Positions 1 to 7,799 of a DNA stretch of 64,000 bases are shown here, in pieces (the stretch's first letter is position 1; the number at the start of each line of letters is the position of its first letter). The stretch comes from Winogradskyella jejuensis. Its GTDB lineage: Bacteria > Bacteroidota > Bacteroidia > Flavobacteriales > Flavobacteriaceae. The notes beneath the pieces were generated by a model. It was given only the letters and a program-made list of their open reading frames with translations. It searched no databases and was not told the origin of the DNA. The DNA is taken from the NCBI RefSeq assembly GCF_900129745.1, contig NZ_FQWS01000002.1:496001-560000 (forward strand), read 5' to 3'. The translations under genes and the position numbers were made by a program.

Positions 1-398
1 TCACAGGTGTCGCCAAGATGTATGTCTTCTGTCCAGGTTCTAATATCATTTGGATTTCCCGTGCTTCGTATTTTGCGTAATTCTCCATGAAGGTGAAGAA
101 CATTTGAACTTCCAGATTGCTCATGCAAGTCGTCTACATTCTGTGTTACGATAGATACCTTATAAGTATTTTCTAAATCTGATATTGCTAAATGCGCAGC
201 ATTAGGTTTTACTTCTTTAAGTTGTCTGCGGCGTTGATTGTAAAAATCTAAAACCAATTCAGGATTATTTTTAAAACCTTGTGGAGAGGCCACTTCCATA
301 ACATCATGACCTTCCCAAAGCCCATTAGCGTCTCTAAAGGTTTTAATGCCACTTTCTGCACTCGTACCAGCACCTGTAAGTACAACTAGATGTTTCAT
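1..398 (-). CDS. cobB: Sirtuin, NAD-dependent protein deacylase (partial, C-terminus cut)
   Basis: The reading frame starts at the ATG complementary to 396-398 and runs off the left edge without a stop; about 132 residues are visible. The N-terminus has the sirtuin NAD-binding motif GAGTSAESGIKTFRD near residues 9-23. Further on come QNVDDLHEQSG and the catalytic-His motif LHGE. Sir2/CobB enzymes remove acyl groups from lysines, using NAD and releasing nicotinamide, in the cytoplasm. The gene lies 4 bp downstream of the secreted TPR-like gene on the same strand, so the two are probably cotranscribed. Substrate preference cannot be judged because the C-terminal half is missing. Confidence 0.93.
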   Translation of the reverse strand, partial: MKHLVVLTGAGTSAESGIKTFRDANGLWEGHDVMEVASPQGFKNNPELVLDFYNQRRRQLKEVKPNAAHLAISDLENTYKVSIVTQNVDDLHEQSGSSNVLHLHGELRKIRSTGNPNDIRTWTEDIHLGDTC

Positions 399-402
399 TC
401 TG

Positions 403-1617
403 TTATTCTGCTGTTTTCCAAGTTTTGTAGGCTTCGGTTTTTATAAAGTCTTCAAAAACATTTTCATTGTTCTCATCGAGCTCTTCTAAATATTCGATTA
501 AATCTTCTTTATCATACTCTTCTACAAGCGTGTTGAGATAATCAATAGCTTCATCATTTCTATTAAGAACAGTAAGTATGGCCAAGTACGAACTTTGAGC
601 ATCAAAAAAACCTTCGTAGTTATCTACAATATATTTGTAGTTGTCTAAAGCCACTTGATAATTTTCATCCATATAAGCAATATTTGCTTTAGAATAATTT
701 AGAAAGTCATCTTCAGTTATTTTCTTAAGTTTTTCAACACATTCTACGGCTTCATAGTTCATGCCTTTAAGCAAGTAGTAGTCTATTTTATTCAGAAAAA
801 TAGTAGGGTCGTCTCCGTGAATTGCAAATAATTCTTCTAATGATTTTAGGTATTCCTCGTCACCAAGATTGGCTGCCATCATTGATTTTAAGATTAAAAA
901 GAATTTATCTTTAGAAATATCTCCTTTAATTTTCTCCATGATGTAATAACCTCGTTGGGGATTACCAACTTGATTGGCTTTTATAGCTTTTTCTAGCTGC
1001 ATAAAATCCTGAAAGCCTTTAAGTGTTTTACCTTTAGAATTTGAAGAATTCATGGTAAAAGTGATAATTCTGCCCAAGGTTTGAGAGAAGTCTTCCCCAG
1101 TTAAGTAGATATAAATATCTGTAAACTCAAAATCTCCAGTATCTGGATTTTTTCTGATGCGATAATCGTGATAATTCAGTCCGGATTGCGAGTAGAGCCT
1201 AAAGAGAATAAAATAGGTTTGCTCATACTCATCATAGCGGTAATTTACAAAATCGTAATAGCCATCTGCCTTTAGTTCTGATATAATTCTATTTGGAAAT
1301 GCATTGAAACCTTTAAGCACACCAGACAGTAGTCCTTTAACAAAGTTATCTTCGTAATCGGCATCCGTATTTAACTTCTTTAATCGTTCTATAAATTCTT
1401 CATTAGAAAAATAGGTCAGAAATTTTTCGGACTCATAATTAATTATAGCATTTTGAAGCGAGTCGCCTAAAGCTTTCACCTTAAGGTCATTTGCTAAGGT
1501 ATTAGAAAGAGTGTCTTTAACACGTTTTTTTTCAGTATTTTGAGAAAAACTAAGTATAGAAATAAGTAGAAAGCTACCGAACAGATATTTACGGAAACTA
1601 TACAGAAAAATAGGCAT
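403..1617 (-). CDS. Secreted TPR-like protein of unknown function
   Basis: This is a 404-residue protein with an N-terminal hydrophobic signal sequence ending near LSFSQ-NT, so Gln would be the first mature residue. The C-terminal half (about residues 220-400) consists of helical pairs with TPR-like spacing, such as a stretch around AYMDENYQVALDNYKYIV. The middle region, about 60-200, is rich in Tyr, Asp and Phe and I do not recognise its family. It is probably periplasmic or surface exposed. Its stop is 4 bp from the sirtuin start, suggesting one transcript, and its start is only 41 bp from the divergent trmH start. No enzymatic motif is visible; TPRs suggest protein-protein contacts. Confidence 0.85.
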   Translation of the reverse strand: MPIFLYSFRKYLFGSFLLISILSFSQNTEKKRVKDTLSNTLANDLKVKALGDSLQNAIINYESEKFLTYFSNEEFIERLKKLNTDADYEDNFVKGLLSGVLKGFNAFPNRIISELKADGYYDFVNYRYDEYEQTYFILFRLYSQSGLNYHDYRIRKNPDTGDFEFTDIYIYLTGEDFSQTLGRIITFTMNSSNSKGKTLKGFQDFMQLEKAIKANQVGNPQRGYYIMEKIKGDISKDKFFLILKSMMAANLGDEEYLKSLEELFAIHGDDPTIFLNKIDYYLLKGMNYEAVECVEKLKKITEDDFLNYSKANIAYMDENYQVALDNYKYIVDNYEGFFDAQSSYLAILTVLNRNDEAIDYLNTLVEEYDKEDLIEYLEELDENNENVFEDFIKTEAYKTWKTAE

Positions 1618-1658
1618 AGGTTAAGAAATTTTATAAATTTAAATATACTCTTTTTTTA

Positions 1659-2315
1659 ATGACAGACCTGAAACTTCTTACATATTTAGAAAGTTACCTC
1701 ACCGAGAATAGACGTAAACGTTTTAACCAAGTGTTATCTCAACGTACTCAACATTTTACTGTGGCTACGGAAGATGTCTACCAATTGCATAATACAAGCG
1801 CTGTTATACGCTCATGCGATGTTTTTGGCATACAGGAAGTTAATGTTATTGAAGAAGTTAATTCTAAGCGTATTGACCGTGAAATTGCTATGGGTGCTCA
1901 AAAATGGGTGGACCTTAATCGTTACAATAGTGTAAAAGCTTGTATAGATGACTTGAAGGCTAAAGGTTACCAAATTGTTGCAACAACACCACATACAAAC
2001 GATTGTGAGCTTATGGATTTTGATGTTACCAAAAAGTCCTGTTTCTTTTTCGGAAGAGAAACCGAAGGTCTATCAGACTATGCCATGCAGCAAGCCAATA
2101 GCTTTTTAAAAATACCTATGGTGGGCTTTACGGAGAGTTTAAATATTTCTGTATCCGCTGCAATTATTCTTCAGCATGTAACATCTAAGCTCAGAAAATC
2201 TAATATTAATTGGAAACTTACCGAAGATGAAATTATAGCCAAACGTTTTGATTGGATAAAAAAAACAATTAAAGATTACGATGCTATCGTAGAGCGTTAT
2301 AAAGCTGATAAATAA
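1659..2315 (+). CDS. trmH: tRNA (guanosine-2'-O-)-methyltransferase, TrmH/SpoU family
   Basis: This 218-residue protein has the SPOUT signatures in the right order: an N-terminal N/R motif region (VIRSCDVFGIQEV, about 49-61), motif 2 FFFGRETEGLS (about 129-139) and motif 3 IPMVGFTESLNISVSAA (about 152-168). The last two form the trefoil knot that binds S-adenosylmethionine. TrmH methylates the ribose of G18 in the tRNA D-loop; length fits this subgroup (about 220-230). It stands alone on the plus strand, with a VOC gene 30 bp downstream. A weak promoter-like TAAATTTA (one mismatch) lies at 1634-1641. Assignment to G18 rather than another ribose target rests on family resemblance only. Confidence 0.9.
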   Translation: MTDLKLLTYLESYLTENRRKRFNQVLSQRTQHFTVATEDVYQLHNTSAVIRSCDVFGIQEVNVIEEVNSKRIDREIAMGAQKWVDLNRYNSVKACIDDLKAKGYQIVATTPHTNDCELMDFDVTKKSCFFFGRETEGLSDYAMQQANSFLKIPMVGFTESLNISVSAAIILQHVTSKLRKSNINWKLTEDEIIAKRFDWIKKTIKDYDAIVERYKADK

Positions 2316-2345
2316 AATGTTTAATTTTAGAAAAACGATAAGATT

Positions 2346-2708
2346 ATGGTAGGTTGGTTTGAAATTCCAGTAAACGATATGGAACGTGCTAAAGCGTTCT
2401 ATGAAGCAGTTTTTAAAATTAAAATTAACTTGGTTGATTTTGGAGGTTTAAAAATGGGATGGTTTCCTAACAATGATGGTACTTATGGGGCAACTGGAAC
2501 ATTAATACAGCAAGAATCATATATCCCAAGTCAAGAAGGGACTTTGGTGTATTTTATGTCCGACGATGTCAATAATGAATTAGGGAGAGTAGAAGCTGCT
2601 GGCGGAAACATATTTCAACCAAAAACTAAAATCTCAGAAGAGCATGGTTGTATGGGCGTTTTTATTGATTCTGAAGGTAATCGAGTAGCGTTACACTCCA
2701 AAAACTAA
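2346..2708 (+). CDS. VOC (glyoxalase/bleomycin resistance-like) family protein
   Basis: This 120-residue protein has the beta-alpha-beta-beta-beta layout of the vicinal oxygen chelate superfamily. It opens with GWFEIPVNDMERAKAFYEAVF, has a middle segment GTLVYFMSDDVNNELGRVEAAGG, and ends in IDSEGNRVALHS. Only one such module pair is present, as in the small stand-alone VOC proteins. These bind metals or small hydrophobic ligands, but the substrate cannot be inferred. It follows trmH on the same strand and its stop overlaps by 4 bp the stop of the convergent minus-strand gene. Confidence 0.85.
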   Translation: MVGWFEIPVNDMERAKAFYEAVFKIKINLVDFGGLKMGWFPNNDGTYGATGTLIQQESYIPSQEGTLVYFMSDDVNNELGRVEAAGGNIFQPKTKISEEHGCMGVFIDSEGNRVALHSKN

Positions 2709-3508
2709 GGTTGTGTTTTACGCTTGTTTCTTATGCGTTCATTATTGCGGTTAAGAACCTTATACTCTTCATAACACTCACTAATAGCATCTAAAATTTG
2801 AAGGTCATTAGCGCTTCTTATAAAGTCGCGTGAGTAGTTGCACTGGTTTACAATTTCGTCTAAATCGTATTTATCTACTTGTAATAAAACGGTTAGCATT
2901 TCACGGTCAAAGCGCTTGGCTAATTGGTTTCTAATCTCATCGTCTTTTTTCATTTCCTTTAGCTTTCGCATCTGGTTAGGCTTCTTGCCAAACATTTTGT
3001 AAAGGAAATCTGCAGGATTAAAAATAGCGCCTAATACTTTGTTGACAACGTTAGTTTGTCCGCCTTCATAACCTTGGTTAGGAATACCAGAAATTCTAAA
3101 ACGATTGTTTGTTCTAATAGGAATTTGTTTAATATCCACTTCAAGATATCCTGTAAGTTTCAACTGATTTACAACAACTTCTTCTAAGGCAAGTGCCTCG
3201 TCAGTCATTTCAATTTCAGTGTTACCAAACTTAATCCAGTCGTTGGTCACACGCACTTTAATGGATTTGTAGCCTAAGTAAGAAAAATGAAGCGTATCGT
3301 TAACTTTTGCACGGATATCAAACATACCTTCGTCGTTAGTAGTTGTACCTATAACTTGGTTAAGGTTTACAACATTAACTTCAACTAGAGGCTCTTTAGT
3401 GGTGCTACTTATAATGGTGGCTTGTACTCTTGTAGGTTCAGTTTCTGTTTCTTGAGCCAATCCCAAAAAACAAAAGCAGAATAATATGAGGCTAAAATAT
3501 AATCGCAT
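2705..3508 (-). CDS. Exported CarboxypepD_reg-like domain protein
   Basis: I place the start at the second Met (3508), giving 267 residues with a clean signal peptide MRLYFSLILFCFCFLGLAQ and Gln at or next to the cleavage site; the upstream ATG at 3541 only adds a polar tail. Residues about 30-110 form a carboxypeptidase-regulatory-like beta-sandwich (IISSTTKEPLVEVNVVN, then TNDEGMFDIRAKVNDTLHFSYLG), the domain that precedes plugs of SusC/TonB-type receptors but here stands alone. The C-terminal 150 residues are basic and helical. A clear relative of the same architecture lies at 17423-18172. Function is unknown; it is probably a periplasmic or outer-membrane-associated protein. Confidence 0.82.
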   Translation of the reverse strand: MRLYFSLILFCFCFLGLAQETETEPTRVQATIISSTTKEPLVEVNVVNLNQVIGTTTNDEGMFDIRAKVNDTLHFSYLGYKSIKVRVTNDWIKFGNTEIEMTDEALALEEVVVNQLKLTGYLEVDIKQIPIRTNNRFRISGIPNQGYEGGQTNVVNKVLGAIFNPADFLYKMFGKKPNQMRKLKEMKKDDEIRNQLAKRFDREMLTVLLQVDKYDLDEIVNQCNYSRDFIRSANDLQILDAISECYEEYKVLNRNNERIRNKRKTQP

Positions 3509-3643
3509 TCTTTTTCTTAATGGGTTAAAGGTACTAAACAAAACGCATTTTGGCAGTTTCCTATTTTAGATTTGACTAAATATTAACACCATACTTACAA
3601 AAAAGAGGCTGTATAAAACGTTTTTATAAGTAAACTTGTCAAG

Positions 3644-3702
3644 TTGAGCTTGTCGAAACTGATATTGTATATCCGTGTATTAAAACATTTCGACAGACTC
3701 AA
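3644..3702. repeat. Flavobacterial intergenic palindrome (TTGAGCTTGTCGAAA type)
   Basis: Left arm 3644-3658 reads TTGAGCTTGTCGAAA and right arm 3688-3702 reads TTTCGACAGACTCAA; they pair over 15 bp with two mismatches around a 29-bp spacer. The core CTTGTCGAA recurs at 38219-38227. It lies downstream of the helicase gene (minus strand) and could act in RNA 3'-end stability, but there is no T-tract, so I do not call it a terminator. Confidence 0.7.
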
Positions 3703-3741
3703 TAAGACAAAGATTAGACTTTTTATACTGCCTATTTACAT

Positions 3742-5568
3742 TTATTTTCTACGAGAACGTCTTGGTCTATCAGAACCCGAAAAGTTTGACTTTTCTGAAC
3801 GTCTTCCTCTCGGTTTGTCATCAGAGCGACGTCTTCTATCGCCTCTATTATCGTCTCTATTTCTGTCACCATCATTACTACGGCGAGAGCGTCTTTCTCC
3901 TCTTGGCTTATCATCAAAACGGCGTTTTCCACGTCCGCCACCATCACGTCGGCGACCACCGCCACTACGACCTTTATTTTCAGAAACTTCAACATTTACA
4001 AAACGACCTTCGTGTTTAAAGTCTGTAAAGAATGCTAAGACTTTCTCTTGCATTTCCTTCTCAGTATTAAAGAAAGAGAAGCTTTCTTTTACATCAACTT
4101 TAAAGACATCATCACGTCCTAGTTCTAATTTCTCTTTTAAGAAATCTTTCAATTTCATCCAATCGAAACCGTCTTTACGACCAACGTTGATGAAATAGCG
4201 GGTGTCATTTGATGATACTCTTCCTTCACTAGTATCTCTAGAGTCTACAACGCCTAAATCTTTAGATTTTTGGTAATAGTTATGAAAACGGTTAAACTCT
4301 ACAGAGAAAAACTTTTTGATTAAATCTTCTTTAGAGGTATCTTCAAATAACTCATTGATGCTATCAAGATATTTGTCAATCTCGTGTCCAATTTCTGTAT
4401 TATGAATTTTATTTGCAAGCGACATTAACTGCACTTCAGTAATTTCTGTTCCGCTAGGAATGTCTTTTTTCTCGAATTGTTTTTTAATGATACGCTCAAT
4501 ACTTTTTATTTTGCGTAATTCACTTTTTGAAACAATAACCATCGATACACCTGTCTTGCCAGCACGACCTGTACGACCAGAGCGGTGTGTATAAGTTTCT
4601 ATTTCGTCTGGTAATTGGTAATTAATCACATGAGTAATATCATCTACATCGATACCACGAGCAGCTACATCTGTCGCTACAAGCATTTGTATCTGTTTGT
4701 TTCTGAAAGACTTCATCACTAAGTCGCGTTGATTCTGACTTAAATCTCCATGAAGCGCACCAGCGCTATAACCGCTTTCTATGAGATTTTCAGCTACTTT
4801 TTGTGTATCACGTTTAGTTCTACAAAAGACAACAGAGAAAATATCTGGATTGGCATCCGCCAAACGCTTTAGGGCTTGGTAACGGTCTCTTGCGTTTACC
4901 AAATAGTATTCGTGAGAGACGTTATTTGTACTTTCGTTTTTATTGCCAACGGTGATTTCAAACGGGTCGTACATAAATTTTTTAGCAATAGAAGCCACTT
5001 CTCTTGGCATTGTTGCAGAGAATAACCAGGTACTTTTATCGTCTGGTGTGTGTGACAAGATGTCTGTAATGTCTTCATAGAAGCCCATGTTTAGCATCTC
5101 ATCGGCTTCGTCTAAAACACTGTATTGTATTTTAGAAATATCCACCATTTTACGGCTAATCATATCTTTCATACGACCTGGTGTAGCCACGACAATTTGT
5201 GCACCACGTTTTACTTGCTTGGCCTGGTCTGTTATACTAGCACCTCCGTAAATAGCAACCACGTTAAGACCATTACAGTATTTACCGTATTGCTTAAGCT
5301 CGTTAGTTATTTGTAAGCAAAGCTCACGCGTAGGCGATAAGATTAAGCCTTGGGTTGTACGACTGTCAACGTCAATTTTTTGCAACATTGGGAAACCAAA
5401 GGCCGCTGTTTTACCAGTACCGGTTTGTGCCAAAGCTACTAAATCGCGCTCTTCGTTTAATAATAAAGGGATGGCTTGTTGTTGTACATCACTTGGGGTT
5501 ATAAAACCCATATCCGTGATAGCATTCAAAAGGTCTTCGTTAAGACCGAGTTCTTGGAATGTACTCAT
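3742..5568 (-). CDS. deaD: DEAD-box RNA helicase with DbpA-like RNA-binding domain and RGG/RD-rich tail
   Basis: The 608-residue protein has a full helicase core: Q motif near 24-31, AQTGTGKT (47-54), PTREL (79-83), DEAD (153-156), SAT (184-186), and HRSGRTGRAG in the second RecA lobe (about 327-336). Residues about 445-520 match the DbpA/CsdA RNA-binding fold (RYFINVGRKDGF). The last 75 residues are almost only Arg, Gly, Asp, Ser and Lys, a low-complexity RNA-binding tail. Such proteins remodel structured RNA in ribosome assembly, often in the cold. A perfect -7 box at 5705-5712 implies a leader of about 130 nt. CsdA/DeaD is the best match; DbpA-like specificity for 23S rRNA is possible. Confidence 0.93.
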   Translation of the reverse strand: MSTFQELGLNEDLLNAITDMGFITPSDVQQQAIPLLLNEERDLVALAQTGTGKTAAFGFPMLQKIDVDSRTTQGLILSPTRELCLQITNELKQYGKYCNGLNVVAIYGGASITDQAKQVKRGAQIVVATPGRMKDMISRKMVDISKIQYSVLDEADEMLNMGFYEDITDILSHTPDDKSTWLFSATMPREVASIAKKFMYDPFEITVGNKNESTNNVSHEYYLVNARDRYQALKRLADANPDIFSVVFCRTKRDTQKVAENLIESGYSAGALHGDLSQNQRDLVMKSFRNKQIQMLVATDVAARGIDVDDITHVINYQLPDEIETYTHRSGRTGRAGKTGVSMVIVSKSELRKIKSIERIIKKQFEKKDIPSGTEITEVQLMSLANKIHNTEIGHEIDKYLDSINELFEDTSKEDLIKKFFSVEFNRFHNYYQKSKDLGVVDSRDTSEGRVSSNDTRYFINVGRKDGFDWMKLKDFLKEKLELGRDDVFKVDVKESFSFFNTEKEMQEKVLAFFTDFKHEGRFVNVEVSENKGRSGGGRRRDGGGRGKRRFDDKPRGERRSRRSNDGDRNRDDNRGDRRRRSDDKPRGRRSEKSNFSGSDRPRRSRRK

Positions 5569-5704
5569 TCTTTTTTGTAAGTATTCGATTATGTTATGTA
5601 GTGTTACATAAGAAGGTAATCGACATACTTAAACCTAAGACTTCTTGTAACACATCCTCACCCTGAGGAAATAAATGAAAATCAATTCTTTGACTTTCAG
5701 CGTG

Positions 5705-5712
5705 CAAAGATA
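5705..5712 (-). promoter_or_regulatory. -7 promoter box of the DEAD-box helicase
   Basis: On the minus strand this reads TATCTTTG, a perfect TAnnTTTG box of the Bacteroidetes primary sigma factor. No TTG is present at the usual -33 distance. Transcription would begin near 5699, giving an unusually long untranslated leader of about 130 nt before the ATG at 5568. Within the leader a short hairpin, arms TCCTC and GAGGA, lies at 5655-5669. Confidence 0.6.
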
Positions 5713-5847
5713 CACTTTTATTTGACTTTGTTTTTAAGAGTGATTTTTAAGGTGCGCTTAACTGTAACTTATAAGAATAGTAGTGGATTTATGTACTTAC
5801 TTTTTCGCTTGTAACCGTTGTACGATTAATAAAATTCATTTTCGTTT

Positions 5848-5864
5848 TAGCGATTAAATCGCTA
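5848..5864. repeat. Perfect hairpin downstream of the SUKH-like gene (attC-like end)
   Basis: TAGCGATT and AATCGCTA (5848-5855, 5857-5864) form a perfect 8-bp palindrome with a 1-bp centre. On the minus strand it follows the SUKH-like gene and is preceded by GTTGCCAAC (5880-5888), the reverse complement of the GTTGGCAAC found at the other end of this gene block (7678-7686). No T-tract follows, so termination is unlikely to be its main role. The stretch 5713-5899 holds no gene that I can see. Confidence 0.55.
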
Positions 5865-5899
5865 TTATTTTTATACAATGTTGGCAACAGTATTTATTA

Positions 5900-6358
5900 T
5901 TAAAAAGGATTGTAGCCACTTTTACATTTTTCTATTCTATGGTTTATTAATGTTTTTAGGCTATCTCCGAGATTTCTTGAATGACTTTCTTTAGTCAGGT
6001 GGTTGGAAATTTGATAAAGGTCAGGATTGTTTCCTTCATCTAAGTATAAAAATAATGGTAATCCTTGTGAAGCCAAACAAACGAAATAATGTGGACGAGA
6101 AATAGAAAAACCTCTTAATGTTAAAAGTTCTTTTCTTTCTTCTATTTGCATTTCCATCTGACTATCATAAATACCATAGTCTAAAAAATTGCAGAATTTG
6201 CCCGATAGGAAAAGAAGCTCTCGTAAAACTTGAGGAAATTCATTTCCTTTATTAAAAAATTCCTCTAATTGCATTATTTCCTTTTCAGAAATTCCCTCAT
6301 CAGTCATTCCGTCTATTTTAGGATTATTCTTTAACCTTTGTAAATATTCTATTCTCAA
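5900..6358 (-). CDS. SMI1/KNR4 (SUKH)-like small protein
   Basis: This 152-residue protein starts with TTG (complement of 6356-6358); the first internal ATG would remove 17 residues. It has features of the SUKH fold: an amphipathic helix with FPQVLRELLFLSG (about 52-64) like the family's LP..YREFL..aNG segment, then short strands ending FVCLASQGLPLFLYLDEGNN and a final YQISNHLTKE like the nucleus of the fold. Some SUKH proteins are immunity proteins to contact-dependent or secreted toxins, but no toxin lies next to it. It has no signal peptide. It sits in a cassette-like block between two hairpins (6393-6414 and 5848-5864). The family call is moderate. Confidence 0.6.
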   Translation of the reverse strand: MRIEYLQRLKNNPKIDGMTDEGISEKEIMQLEEFFNKGNEFPQVLRELLFLSGKFCNFLDYGIYDSQMEMQIEERKELLTLRGFSISRPHYFVCLASQGLPLFLYLDEGNNPDLYQISNHLTKESHSRNLGDSLKTLINHRIEKCKSGYNPF

Positions 6359-6392
6359 TGTTCAAATTTTTATCAAGGGAATCACAAACGTC

Positions 6393-6414
6393 ATAGGCTA
6401 GCAATCTAGCCTAT
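6393..6414. repeat. Perfect 9-bp hairpin between two accessory genes
   Basis: ATAGGCTAG (6393-6401) and CTAGCCTAT (6406-6414) pair perfectly around a CAAT loop. It lies in the 85-bp gap between the Ntn-hydrolase gene and the SUKH-like gene, both on the minus strand. A GTTGTAAC motif is at 6432-6439, between hairpin and the end of the upstream gene, in the same relative place as the core-like motifs of the other two hairpins. No T-tract follows on the minus strand. Confidence 0.55.
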
Positions 6415-6443
6415 TGTAGTTTTATTTATATGTTGTAACATTA

Positions 6444-7616
6444 TTAATTTTCCTTTCGCATTTTATTTATTTTTACAATCATTGCTATAGCATTTTCGTT
6501 TACAGGATTAAGAACTAACGATTTAGCATAATTTTTTATAGCGTTATTCCAGTCTTTATTTGTATAATGGGCCTCTCCTAAACTATCGTACAGATTGGAA
6601 TTATTAGGCATTAATGATACTCCATATTCAAAAACTTTGATTGCTCCCTTCACATTTTTTATATCATTCAGCCATTCATAGCCTATAATATTTATTACAG
6701 CGTCAATACCACTATCCAAAAACACTTGTTCTGAAATCTCAGCATCTCCAAATATTTCGCTAAGAAATTGAGTTGGATTCTCTGGATTATTGTATTTCTT
6801 GTAATGTATATAACCTTCTGAATTTTTTGGAAAAAGGTGTGCAATCATAGTTTGATGATTTCCTTTTCTTAATTCCTTTGTTAAGTCTATTTCTATGAAA
6901 CTCGAGAAATCGTTAAATAAATAAACTCTTATTTTTAGCTTCTTTAAATCATAAATGGTGGAATACTGGGTAGCTGCGATCTTTGATTGGGCAAAGCTTT
7001 GCATTGCCATAGAGCAATACTCAAAATTGTGTTTGGTTTTCGTACTATTTATAAAATTTAATCCTTTTTGATAGTAATCTAATTCGACATCTTTCAATGA
7101 TTCAGTTTGTGAATAGTAGAAATTGGAGAATGTTTTCTCTTCTTCATCACCAATAAACATTTTATCACCTTCGACTATCAAATATGTGCCTGATTTATCA
7201 ACAAACACAAGCTGACCTTTTTCTAATATTTTGAGGTTAATGGTATTTAAATAAGATTGAACTTCTTCTACACTTTTCATTGTTTGCATTATCTTTTTTA
7301 GCGCAGCTTGAATTGGAATATCTAATTTTCCATTTGTGTTTTTAACTTCGAGATATGGCTCAAGAAAACCATCAAACATTAAACCTGCTTCATTAATAGC
7401 ACCTTGAGCAAAATTGTCTAAAAAACCCATATACATTACTCCATATGTATCTTTCGCTCCAGTCTCAAACCAAAACTGACCATTTGGACTAAAAAAGTCT
7501 TCATTGTTTCCAACAATTGTTTTCCCATTTTTGGTAAGCTTGTACATACTACAAGCCATTCCAAGATTAGGATAAATTAACATTATTATTAAACCTATTC
7601 TTATAAGATCTTTCAT
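6444..7616 (-). CDS. Ntn-hydrolase (penicillin acylase/C45-like) fused to TPR repeats
   Basis: The 390-residue protein begins with a hydrophobic leader and then A-Cys22-Ser, followed by GKTIVGNNEDF (about 32-42). This resembles the start of choloylglycine hydrolase/C45-type Ntn hydrolases, where signal cleavage would expose Cys22 as N-terminal nucleophile. A second match is the region GAINEAGLMFDGF (about 72-84). Residues about 310-390 form two TPRs (AIKVFEYGVSLMPNN, NAIKNYAKSLVLNPVNENA). These enzymes hydrolyse linear amide C-N bonds; the substrate is unknown. Cys22 could instead be lipidated, but Gly at -3 fits a lipobox poorly. The gene lies in a cassette-like block, downstream of the 65-bp element at 7669-7733. 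Confidence 0.72.
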   Translation of the reverse strand: MKDLIRIGLIIMLIYPNLGMACSMYKLTKNGKTIVGNNEDFFSPNGQFWFETGAKDTYGVMYMGFLDNFAQGAINEAGLMFDGFLEPYLEVKNTNGKLDIPIQAALKKIMQTMKSVEEVQSYLNTINLKILEKGQLVFVDKSGTYLIVEGDKMFIGDEEEKTFSNFYYSQTESLKDVELDYYQKGLNFINSTKTKHNFEYCSMAMQSFAQSKIAATQYSTIYDLKKLKIRVYLFNDFSSFIEIDLTKELRKGNHQTMIAHLFPKNSEGYIHYKKYNNPENPTQFLSEIFGDAEISEQVFLDSGIDAVINIIGYEWLNDIKNVKGAIKVFEYGVSLMPNNSNLYDSLGEAHYTNKDWNNAIKNYAKSLVLNPVNENAIAMIVKINKMRKEN

Positions 7617-7668
7617 GAGATATTTATTTCGTGATTTTATGTAGGACGCTTAATTTGGGTTGTTGTTA

Positions 7669-7733
7669 CTCTATATTGTTGCCAACTCAAAGATATGGTT
7701 CGTTTTAATGAACTATATCAACAGTTAAGCGAA
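7669..7733 (-). repeat. 65-bp partly palindromic element upstream of accessory genes (copy A)
   Basis: Read on the minus strand it runs from TTCGCTTAAC through GATATAGTTCATT, AACGAACCATATC and GTTGGCAACAAT. It aligns with one to a few gaps to 41646-41708 (about three quarters identical by eye). The internal arms GATATAGTTCATT and AACGAACCATATC are complementary in 11 of 13 positions, so the single strand can fold. GCTTAAC fits the integron core RYYYAAC; GTTGGCA deviates from GTTRRRY. It lies 53 bp upstream of the Ntn-hydrolase start and points towards it. Confidence 0.6.
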
Positions 7734-7799
7734 GTTAGTTTTTTAAGGGTTAAAAATCAATAGATTAGATAATTAAGGTTTGCAGTATTTATAAACAGT

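Noticed and set aside
3644..4198. Plus-strand reading frame of 184 residues over the helicase tail
   Set aside because: It is Arg/Ser/Pro/Leu-rich and mirrors the RG-rich tail of the real minus-strand gene; it has no start context or domain.
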